DNA from: Anabas testudineus
Taxonomy: Eukaryota; Chordata; Actinopteri; Anabantiformes; Anabantidae
Direction of reading: 5' to 3'
DNA length: 64,000 nucleotides
NCBI RefSeq assembly: GCF_900324465.2
Contig: NC_046627.1
Location: forward strand, 2,899,219 to 2,963,218
Shown here in pieces: positions 54,955 through 64,000 of this stretch; position 1 is the first letter of the stretch; each line of letters opens with the position of its first letter. Under the pieces are notes generated by a model that was not told where the DNA came from, made no database searches, and saw only the letters and a list, made by a program, of their open reading frames with translations. The position numbers and the translations under genes were made by a program.

Positions 54955-56690
54955 ATTTATATATGGATTTTTCACAGGGTTGCACATTAACCAAAACACT
55001 GAAATACTCTATTTTCAAGGGAATGTGCTGAAATGTGAGATGAAATTACTGAAATGACAGAAGAAACATGTTCCACCCTCTTCTCATCTCACGGCCACGA
55101 GGTGGAAGATGAGGTCCTCAATATGCAACGTAATACAGAAACAGTAATAAATACTGGAGTCAGTACAGGTATTAGATATTGTTAGTGAGTGAATAATGAT
55201 GGAGAGGTATGTATCTGCACAAACACACACTACCTCTAGCAGATTGTTCTTAGTTTATTTGCTGAACCCTCTCATGAGAGTACTGAGTACTATGCTTACA
55301 TACATTCTTTGTACCATTTTATTTCCTTATTCTTATAATAAACTACTCAACAGACCACCTTGATAGAAATTCAGTTTATTTCTACATCATTAACATGAGG
55401 TTTTTCTGTGCTGTTTCTCTTTTCACGGTCTGTGGTTGTTGTTGTTTATGTGCTCACTGTTACCTGTGCTGTAGAGATGGGACTCGATTAGCCACAAGAG
55501 AAATTAAACGAGTCACATTTTCAATCTGACAACTTTATGAAACCCACAGAACCACACGAGAAGTCACACCAAAGTTTGTTGATCAGAGAAACGAGATCAG
55601 TGCTGCACTGATGACAGCAGGGTCTTAAACATACATGTAAAAATATATATTCATGCTAATTTGTTAGGTTTTTATTACTTTTTTAAAAGTTATTCATGTT
55701 TAAGTGCACTTTACATCAGTATAATGCAGTAAAAGATACACCAAGGAAGAAATGTTCAACTATCTTATGAGACAATAACACTGTGAAACTGAAACAATCA
55801 TCATCTTTACTTCCCAAAAGAATAAATAAGTGTAATTAAAGAAAAAGTGATAAACTACTTTTTAACATGTCCATTAAAATCACTGCATAAATACAGTACA
55901 ATTATATTTTGAGCACATATAATGTCATAGATGTTGTTTTTATACAAGTAATTTGACATGTTGGTCTGATTTATTAAAATCACAAACAGCTAGTACTGGA
56001 TGTCTTTTGACAACAGGGGTAAAAAAGGTGATGGTGTTTGAGGATGTTGTCATGAAGAGTTTGGAGAGTGACCAGGATTTGTGCCGTTATTCTACAAAGA
56101 TCACTCACATCTTCTTTTACCAGTTACTTCTCCTCCACTGACGTCTTCTCTTCTCTTCTCTTCTCACCACTGAATAGACTGTAGTTGTTTCACGCTCTGC
56201 AAATTTAAATACATACTCTAGTTACAGCCTCTTTTTTAGGCTTTTGTTGAGCCAACGTGATTTTATTTTGGAGTTTGCTGCATTTGTTTGCTTCTGTCAG
56301 TCAGCTTTTGCATTTTTATATGGACGTATATTGTTTCAGTAACAGAGGAAAACCCTGCTGTTAAACTGCTTGTGTACCTGTGGAGAAGCAGTTTTGTGGT
56401 CTGTCTGCTAGCAGATCATTTTATTTTTAACATTTCTGCACCAATGACTAAAATAATCTGTATTTAGAAGGTGTGAATTACAAAATAGGAAATTAGAAGA
56501 CAGAGCTACAACTGACCACAAGGTACAAACACATATTCACTCTGCATATAAAGTAAGTCATGACACTTATGAGAAACCTCAACAGCATTAGTTCACTGGA
56601 ATCAACAGGAAGTAGTTTCTGCTGTAGTTTCACAGGAATTTTAGTTTTAAAAACTGTAAAATGATCAACTAATAAATGAAAACACATTGA
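54955..56690. repeat. Segmental duplicate of 45290-46470
   Basis: The two stretches are near-identical for most of their length, starting at TTTATATATGGATTTTTCAC. The right copy has about 560 bp more, between about 55927 and 56482. That extra piece may be an insertion here or a deletion in the left copy. No gene is recognised in either. Confidence 0.75.
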
Positions 56691-56774
56691 AAGATTGGCC
56701 GTATTGGTCGATCTGATCTCTTAAAATAAAGTAAGAGGAAGTTCAAGTTAAAATGTAAAATTACTTTTAGAAAA

Positions 56775-57425
56775 ATCATGAAGGACATGCTCCAACAACA
56801 ACTCTCTCTCCTCTGGGGATACTCTCTATGACCTCATCAAACTCACTCCAGAATCTCTCCTTCTCTTCTAACTCACAGCCAACCTGTGGAGCATACCCAC
56901 TGACTACATTCATCATCACCCCTTCAATTTCTAGCTTTAGGCTCATCACCCTGTCTGACACTCTTTTCACCTCTAGAACACTGTTTACAAACTCCCCCTT
57001 CAGGATCACTCCTACCCCGTTTCTCTTCCTATCCACACCATGGTAGAACAGTTTGTATCCTCCTCCAATACTACGTGCCTTGCTGCCCTTCCACCTTGTC
57101 TCCTGCACACACAGAACATCTACCTTCCTTCTCTCCATCATGTCTGCCAGCTCTCTGCCTTTCCCTGTCATTGTGCCAACGTTAAGAGTCCCTATTCTCA
57201 GATCTATGCTCCTGCCTTTTCCCTTCTCTCTCTGACCACGAACCCTTCTGCCTCCCCTCTTTCTTCGACCAACAGTAGTCAAATTTCCACCGACACCCTG
57301 TAGGTTAACATGGTTATTTTGGCAATTTTTACGCCGGAGGCCCTTCCTGACGCAACCCTCTCTCTCCCCTTATCTCGGCTTGAGACCGGCACAGAAGTAA
57401 CTGGCTTGCAACCCCTGTGGCTAGA
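56775..57425 (-). mobile_element. RTE-type LINE fragment, endonuclease part
   Basis: The minus strand reads LRIGTLNVGTMTGKGRELAD, then CVQETRWKG, GGYKLFYHG, NGVGVILK and VVSGYAPQVG. These are the opening motifs of the RTE apurinic endonuclease, often annotated in fish as craniofacial development protein 2-like. It breaks off after ERVVVGA, before the catalytic D-x-N would appear, so only the 5' end of the element is present. To its right, sequence resumes that matches the 3' flank of FcRL copy 2 (about 46780). Confidence 0.85.
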
Positions 57426-57565
57426 TTTTTCTAATTGATGTAATTAATTGAAATTATTATGAAACAAGCTAAAATATAACATGTAAGTGTAAATTATAGT
57501 GGTTTCATTTACTAAAATAGTTAAAGATCTGAAGAAAGTATAAAATACAGACATTTGTGTCTCAC

Positions 57566-58896
57566 CTTTAGATTTTCTGTGAACAAGCAAAACCAGTAAC
57601 ACCAGCAGAACTAGACCAGAGACGGATGAAACGGACAACAGCACAGAGAGAGGAGGAGAAGAGGATGACGGAGAATCTGGGGCAAAGGAGAAACTAGAAG
57701 TGGAGCTGAATGAAGGGGGAGATGTGCTGAAAGATCTTTCTACAAAATAAACAAAAGTTATCATTGTCACACTATGAAAAATAAAATCAGACTTTATCAA
57801 TGAAGAACTCAACATAACAAAAAAATTGTGTTCGACCTCCTGACCTGTGACAGAGATCCAGCTGGGTGGAGACTCTCCATGACTGCTGATGTGACACTTG
57901 TAGAGGCCTTCATCAGACTTGGTAACATGGTGGATGGTCATGTGACCTGTAGGCTCAGTCCTGATGAGGGAGCCATCTTTATAGAAATCAGCTGGGAGCT
58001 TGGAGGGAGGGCTCTTTGTTTGACAGTGCAGAGTGACATCATGTCCCTCCATCACAGGGAGGACAGGACTCTGCAGGATCACTGATCCACCTCAACACAG
58101 AGACAAACTGCAGCATTTCATCCATTTCCACACAGACTCATCAACACTAACTCCACAGTCTGATCTTACCAGAGACAGTGATGTTGATGATGCTACTGGT
58201 TGATCCCTCTCTGGACTCACACCAGCAAACTCCACTGTCCAGTGGGACAACGTTACTGATGTTACAACAAAAAACATTAGATTTTCCCCAGTCAGCCCCA
58301 CACTGAGTCCTGTTCTCTCTGGTTGTGTTCCTCTTCAGTGTCCATCCAGCAGAGCTGTCGTCTTCCTCACAGCTCAGAGAGACTGATTCTCCTTTAAAGA
58401 GCTGAGATCTTCTGGGACTCACAGTCAGACGAACTGCAGAAACTAAACGTTTACAACAAAGATTAAATGACCTCATAAATAACTCACAAACATGTTAAAA
58501 CCTCATCTTATCATCTTCAGTCTCTAAAACCACTGAACTTCCAGCTTCAACACTAACTGTGAGTTTCAGACTGTGGTAGAAGATGTTCACTGACCTCCGT
58601 TAACTGTCCAGCTCAGCAAAGACGTCACAACTAAAGAGAAATGAGAAGTTTTACAGGACAAACAGTGAAACCTGGTGATTGGTTTAAAGGAAGTGATAGG
58701 ATTTCCTGAAACCAACAATCGTCGTCTTCACATTTATCACCAATGTCTTTGAACCGTCTCTGAACTTCCAGCTCGTTTTTTGTCCTGATCAACACATTTT
58801 GTTTCTCATTTTCACTCCTCAACATATATAATCACTCTCTTTCTGATAGAGCAGATTGTACTTACGGACTAAACACTGAAGACACGTTGTTCTCAT
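57566..58896 (-). CDS. Fc-receptor-like membrane protein, copy 4 (tail exon not found)
   Basis: Five exons in phase: 58866-58896 (ATG), 58595-58630, 58170-58433, 57845-58090 and 57566-57739. The leader is [18 protein letters not shown], the same as copy 3. Domain 1 reads [19 protein letters not shown] and has two extra Cys (VFCC, and CWC in place of YWC). Domain 2 is identical to the other copies. The stalk is Ser/Pro-rich ([13 protein letters not shown]) and the helix is [14 protein letters not shown] followed by HRKSKG, a different type from copies 1 and 3 but shared with copy 2. A tail exon like that of copies 1 and 3 was not found before the RTE insertion at 57425, so the gene may end differently or be truncated. 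Confidence 0.72.
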
Positions 58897-59860
58897 CGCA
58901 CCTCTTGATGATCTGAGCTGTAAAAACCAACACTTCCTCTGCGTCAATTGCTCCAGTGTCTGTTCGAGGCAGACCGTGTGGTTTCCTCCTCTGCACTTTG
59001 TACAGAGTTGGTCACTTTATAATCCTACAAATCAGCATTGGTAACTGAGATAAAATAGATATTTCATCATCTTTATTTGAAAGATCTCAGTAGGAAGTCA
59101 TCAAAGGTTCAGTAAATTATGAAAACATATGTGACATAATACAAACTGTGATAAAGAAATTCATTAGAATACATTTTGTTAAAGCTGCTGCTCGTGTTTT
59201 GTTCTTTGCTGCTGTAGTGACAGTTATTGTCCTGCAGAGGTCAGTAACACAATGTCCACAACCCTACTGGATTCAATTACAGTGTTTTACAATGTCCACA
59301 TTAAACCACAGCCCATATAGAAAAAGACTTCAGGTGTTTTAGCCTGACGTCATACCTACAATAGATTTTAATACAATTTCTTTGATTTCCTGTTTTCTGT
59401 CACCTCGCTCCTCCTGCAGACTCTACACAGTGGCCATCCACCCTAAAACAAACAAACTCAGATATATTCAATCAAATTTAGATGTGAGAATGAGATGTAA
59501 CTGCTTTTTTAATGAAGCAGTCATCCCAGACATGTTTTAATACAACAGATAGGATTGTGTAAAGAGCTGGTGGGCATGTTCTGTAAATGTCCACCACATT
59601 TTTTATAGAAATCTTGTCAATTTGTCAAATTCGGGGTCTTGGTAAAAAATAGACTAAAGCAGTAGAGAAACCCTTAACTTACTGTAAACTTCGCCTGTTT
59701 GCCTCATTTTGTGTATCTTTAATTTCTGGATAAATCACAGTCATGATAACGGCTTCGATCTTAACTGTGTGTCACCTCCACACCTAGAAATGATGCTGAG
59801 AAATGTGAAGATGTGAGCTGACTGGAGCTGTGTGAATCTGACCTCATCAACCGTTTTCCT
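58897..59860. other. Spacer upstream of FcRL copy 4
   Basis: No gene seen. The part from about 59425 onward matches 53931-54330 and leads into V-set remnants in both places, so it is part of the duplicated unit. Confidence 0.5.
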
Positions 59861-59867
59861 GATGTAC

Positions 59868-60055
59868 TGATGACAGGATGTTCTCCTTCAGTGTCAGGAT
59901 CCCAGACATGCTGACATGAAACTGTTCGTGTGGAGCACACCGGAAATCAACAAATACGTCTTTGTTTGGTTAAATGGAAATTTGTCTGAGGACAACCAGC
60001 ATTAATCTCATCGGGGTCGGATAGAGCTAAGATATCCAGAGATGAAGAACATCAC
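59868..60055 (+). pseudogene. V-set Ig exon remnant
   Basis: In one frame the sequence gives DVLLQCQDPRHADMKLFVW, then YVFVWLNGNLSEDNQH, a stop at 60003, and RGRIELRYPEMK. This is the front two thirds of a V-set domain (first Cys, the Trp, and the RGRIEL word that corresponds to NGRVDL or KNRVEL in the live genes). The part with the second Cys is not found. The leading flank matches that of the pseudoexon at 54480. Confidence 0.7.
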
Positions 60056-60589
60056 AAGTGTCATGATTGGTTCTTCAGGTTCTCAAGACAGTCTCTGAAG
60101 ATGATGATTGTAAAAGGTACACAAGGAGGAGGTGAGGGGTGCTGCAGCGTTGACGTCACACTGTGCTGAGAGTCCTCTCCCCAAGCTCTGGCCACAAAAA
60201 ACACACATATTCAATTGTTGTAACTCAGGCAAACGTCCAACAGTTGTGGGAGCAGACTCTGTCTCAGGTGCCAACTCTTCACTGCAGCATCTCCTGAACC
60301 CGTCTCCACACAGCAGTGTGATTATCCGTCAGGCCCTACAGGTTATCTTCTCAGTGCAGGCATTGCTCCATTGTTTCCTGTAATCTTGTGAAAAAAACCT
60401 CTTCCTCCCATCTGTTTTTAACCCACCCTCTGTCCTCCCCCACTTCCATATTCAGCTATACAAGCATGAGCTGATGGAACGACTGGTCTTCAAGTTCATT
60501 TCTGTCACCATTGGAGTTTGGCCATGAAGCATAAAGTCATTAGACCAGTGGAAGAAGTGGGAACAGGTAGAAGAAGCAGGAGGGAAGAC

Positions 60590-61327
60590 ATGTCTGAGCC
60601 TGCGTGGACTTTATTTATGTGTTTCCTAAAGTGTTCGTCCTCAGAAGGTAAGCTGTGCAGAGTACCTGCGGTTAACGAAGTGAAACTGTTTAAAACAAAT
60701 GCATTTCTTGATCCACCAACTGTCTCCTGTTGTTCTTTTACAACATAACCCACTAATTACAGTTTTTCCTTCCTGCTCTGGAACAGTAATTGCTTATCCA
60801 GCTGGATTAGTCTGGTTGCGCCTACACTGTTCTCACCTAATTGATTGTTTTCCAGGGCAGGTTTCTCCCACATCCCCTCACACTTTCCAAAATGCATGTG
60901 TGTCTATGGTTTCTTTTTGAGACTTGTTCTTTAATCTTTAACTTCTCTGCTTTTTGTTTCTCCGTCTCGACCTCAGACCATGTAAACATCACAGCTGCAC
61001 TTGGACAGGTCGTCTCGCTGCCTTGTCGAGTTTCCAGCAACATCAGTGTCACAGTTGTAGAGTGGAGCAGACTGGACCTGGAGCCACGATATGTCTTTGT
61101 GTACCGGATAGGATCACCTAACCCAGACGACCAGAATCCAGCTTTCAAGAACAGGGTGGAGCTGGAGGACAGTCAGATGGAGGATGGAGACGTTTCTCTG
61201 ATTCTGATGAACGTGACAAGTGAGGACAGAGGACGATACAAGTGTCGCGTCGTCCAGAGCAGAACAAAAATGATGATGAGGATCATCAACCTGGATGTTC
61301 GTCAGCCAGGTGAGTTAGTGTGTGTGT

Positions 61328-61369
<42 letters not shown>

Positions 61370-61717
61370 ATCAGAGTTGAAGCTGCTTCCTGGTTGTTGA
61401 TGTGAGAGTGAAACATCACAGATCAGATGTTGGTGTTGATGAGACTTTATAGAAAACAGCTGGTATGAGTGATGGGATCAAAGTGCAGTAGATAATGTCT
61501 GACAGGAGTTTGAAGAGGAAATGGATTCTGTTGTGTTCTTCACTCATCACCTACCTGACACCTGCTGACTCACTGCTGCTTCTCATCTGCAGGTGATGCA
61601 GCTGAAGACAAAGGAGGTGGAGGATGCACTGTTGGAAATGCTGGACCAGCAGTCAGGGTGTCAGTTGTTGCGCTTGCTGTTAGTGCTGTTGTTGGTTTTG
61701 TGATCTTCAGAAAATGA
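60590..61717 (+). CDS. Single V-set immunoglobulin membrane receptor, gene 2 (short tail)
   Basis: Three exons join in phase: 60590-60647 (MSEPAWTLFMCFLKCSSS, signal peptide), 60977-61309 (V-set domain) and 61593-61717. They total 516 nt, or 171 residues. The domain has VSLPCRV and GRYKCRV as its Cys pair, VEWSRLD as the Trp region, and N-glycosylation sites (NIT, NIS, NVT). Exon 3 encodes a Gly-rich stalk (EDKGGGGCTVGNAG) and a helix (VVALAVSAVVGFVIF). A TGA at 61715-61717 comes two residues after the helix. After the stop the frame stays similar to gene 1 (DSYQPPLERAG beside TSYQLPPEQG), which suggests that the tail was cut short recently. A poly(A) signal AATAAA lies at 61983-61988. It pairs with gene 1 as a paralogue. 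Confidence 0.78.
61317..61369. repeat. (TG)n microsatellite in V-set gene 2 intron
   Basis: About 25 TG units with one GTGA break, beginning just after the 5' splice site at 61310. Confidence 0.95.
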
Positions 61718-64000
61718 AGACGACACACGGAGCGGGATTCATACCAACCGCCTCTAGAACGAGCAGGTGAACCACAGGTTGCTCATTCTTTGCTCATTAG
61801 GGATACTTCGAGGCTTTTAAGAGTGAAGGTAGTTGGAACACGTAGGACCGTCCTTCACTGCCGTCTTTATCACACAGAAACACCTCTTGATGTCCAGTGA
61901 CTCACCTGATCCGACTGATCTGTGACAGTTTTATACTTAAATGCAGTTTTTAAACATTCAGATCTGTAACTGTGGTCGATCCAATAAACTATCTGAGCTC
62001 AATCGTGCCATGTGTATTTGTATTTGTGACAGCTCCTGATGACAACAGGTTTAGAATAAATAACTGTATTGTGTTCTGTCTAGGTTAATCATTTTTGAGA
62101 AATATAGATAAGGAAGAAATGAGCCAATTCATTTTTTTACCATTAAATAGCAGGTAAACAGCAGGTGTCAGTAAAGAGCAGCTCAGCAGGCAACAAGTAG
62201 GAACAATAGAGAAAACAGCACTGATCAAACGAATATAAAGAAGAACATCTGCAGATCTTCAATCAAGGTCTTCAACTGTCTAATTAAACTTTTAATTTCT
62301 GTAAAGTTTATACGTGAGAGCACCTGTCGTCAGTTGTTGAACTCTCACTGAGAGTTACAGAAATCTCTTGCCTTCAGCATTTTTGTCCAGACAAGTTTTA
62401 TTAGTTTGCTTCTTAAACTAACTTCTGTTGAACCACAACTCAAAAACAAAGTCAGATTTCTCTTTTAGTAAATTTTAATTGGTCAGTTTCAAGGTACCAA
62501 CAGTTTTGTCTACGTTAGAATTTTTTTATTTAAAAAAAATGCCACAACACTCAAAAGTTTCAGTCACTGTAATTATTATAATAAACTTCACAGTCAATTC
62601 TCAGTAGAACATATTTCTATTTTAAAAATAATAATAATAATAATAAAAAACTAAGCTTTACGATTTCTCAGTGTGCAACAGTAACAATCAGGTAGATTCA
62701 CATTAACGACGCGTCCCGTCGATGTTAAAGCCATTATTTTATTTTAAACTGAACGTAGGTTTGTGATGTGATTTTCAACTGTTGATACTCCGAAAGTTCA
62801 CTCTTAAAAATTTCAATTTAAATAAATCAGCTGGTTTTAAACATAACTTTAAGACACAATCAACTACTACTAATAATAATAACAATAATAACTTCAACTT
62901 TATTAATCCCAATGAGGAAATTCTCATGGCCCCTTAAGGCCCAGTGTTGACTATCTCGTCTGAAGACGCACATGTTTACTTTCCATCTCTGAAGTTTTTT
63001 CCTGTGCAGTTTCTAGCGGCCGAGTCTGTTTGTAGTCTGTACTTGTGGTTTTCTATATTTGTACATTGTCACCTGCGCTGCGGCGGTGTGACTCAGTTAG
63101 CCACAATGAAATGGAACAAGTTAATTTTCCATCTGACAGCTTTGTGAAACCCACAGAACCACACGAGAAAAACAACAGAGACCAAAGTTTATTGATCCTG
63201 CAAAGAAACAAGAGCAGCGACGAGAGACGGGTCCAAAATGTTTCATATACAACTAATTAATGTTTTTAAATCTTTTCTTTTTTAATTTTTCATTAAAGTA
63301 TTTATTTGATTTGACTCTACATTAAAAAATGGGAAATAAAATCCAGTCTTAACTTGTTTTTCAGGAGTCTGATTTAGAAAGTGTAAACTGTCTGACAAAA
63401 ACAATATATAGTAAATACTTGCTTATTCATTGATTATTGTTAAGTATGAGTCCTTTTTTTATTATTATTTTTTTATTCTGTGGACCAGATAGAGGCAGCA
63501 GGTGGGCTGCAGTGGTTGGACTTGCGTGAAGGTCTACCTCAGAGAGGAGTAGAGGACCTCTGGCACTGGAGGAAGCTCTGAACAAAGACACAGTTCAACG
63601 ATATGAGACAATGTTGTAAAAAAACAACGGAACAAAAACAGCTTCTTCTTCTTTCATCTTAAGAGATGTGGATGGCTGATAAAGGTCATACCTCTTTTCT
63701 TTAACTTGATGTTTTTATTGACTATTTGTCCATAACCGGCGTTGTCTGTTCTCACTGTTGAGTAAACGGCAGCTGTTTTACTCTCTGCAAAATAAAATAC
63801 ACACAAAATACTGCAGCTTTTACAACTGATACCAATACTGTTACTGTTGTATATTTAGTGTTTGTTTTTGTTGCTATTTAGTGCTTATTAAAAAGGTGTA
63901 GTTCCTAGTATGCATTTACATACATGGGTATATAAATAAAGTGTATATATACGTACAGTGTTTTTTCTTATGTAGATGGAGGTAAATTGTTTAAACAAAG
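61718..64000. other. 3' flank of V-set gene 2 to window end
   Basis: AT-rich. At about 62950-63250 lies a diverged copy of the block at 45600-45900 (shared words: TTAGCCACAA, AACCCACAGAACCACACGAGAA). AATAATAATAA runs occur at 62620-62650 and 62870-62895, and the latter is followed by CTTTATTAATCCCAATGAGG, which looks like a retroposon tail. No gene seen. Confidence 0.45.

Noticed and set aside
60083-60383. Open frames on both strands upstream of V-set gene 2
   Set aside because: No domain is recognisable, and the first exon of the V-set gene fits better at 60590-60647.

Overview
This window is vertebrate genomic DNA, almost certainly from a teleost fish. The genes have short GT-AG introns, there are long CA/TG microsatellites, and the LINEs and Tc1 elements are of the kinds common in fish. 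The rod photoreceptor channel gene cnga1 sits next to nfxl1, a pair that is also adjacent on human chromosome 4. Immunoglobulin-domain genes resemble teleost Fc-receptor-like and single V-set receptors. No tRNA, rRNA or CRISPR array was seen. A run of exactly 200 N (38357-38556) marks an assembly gap of probably unknown true size.

Layout. 1-1.9 kb: a LINE on the minus strand that runs off the left edge. 3.5-9.03 kb: FcRL-like gene copy 1 (minus), intact over six exons, with an L2-like LINE in intron 2. 10.6-17.8 kb: a 7.1 kb minisatellite of a 9-bp unit with higher-order duplication, ending about 140 bp before the first coding exon of cnga1. 17.9-22.04 kb: cnga1, 14 coding exons, 652 codons. 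24.2-37.75 kb: nfxl1, 20 coding exons seen. One exon has a length incompatible with its flanking phases, and the C-terminal exons are missing at the gap. 38.56-39.5 kb: a decayed L1-like fragment. 40.65-43.5 kb: an intact single-V-set membrane receptor gene (229 aa) behind a promoter rich in CACGTG. 46.9-63.3 kb: a cluster of Ig genes: FcRL copy 2 (broken), copy 3 (intact, 278 aa), a broken V-set exon, copy 4 (C-terminal exon not found), a second V-set remnant and a second V-set gene with a short tail. Tc1, RTE and unclassified insertions are scattered through this cluster.

How it fits together. FcRL-like genes (all minus) and V-set genes (all plus) form an immune-receptor cluster that has grown by duplication and been reshuffled. 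Across the four FcRL copies, two leader types and two transmembrane types occur in all four combinations. A block of about 400 bp, including an intron, is nearly identical in all four. Next to it, a patch of about 80 bp in the first Ig domain is strongly diverged. This pattern of homogenised frame plus diversified patch is the most interesting signal in the window. cnga1 and nfxl1 are conserved housekeeping or sensory genes lying between FcRL copy 1 and the rest of the cluster. No wholly new system is evident.
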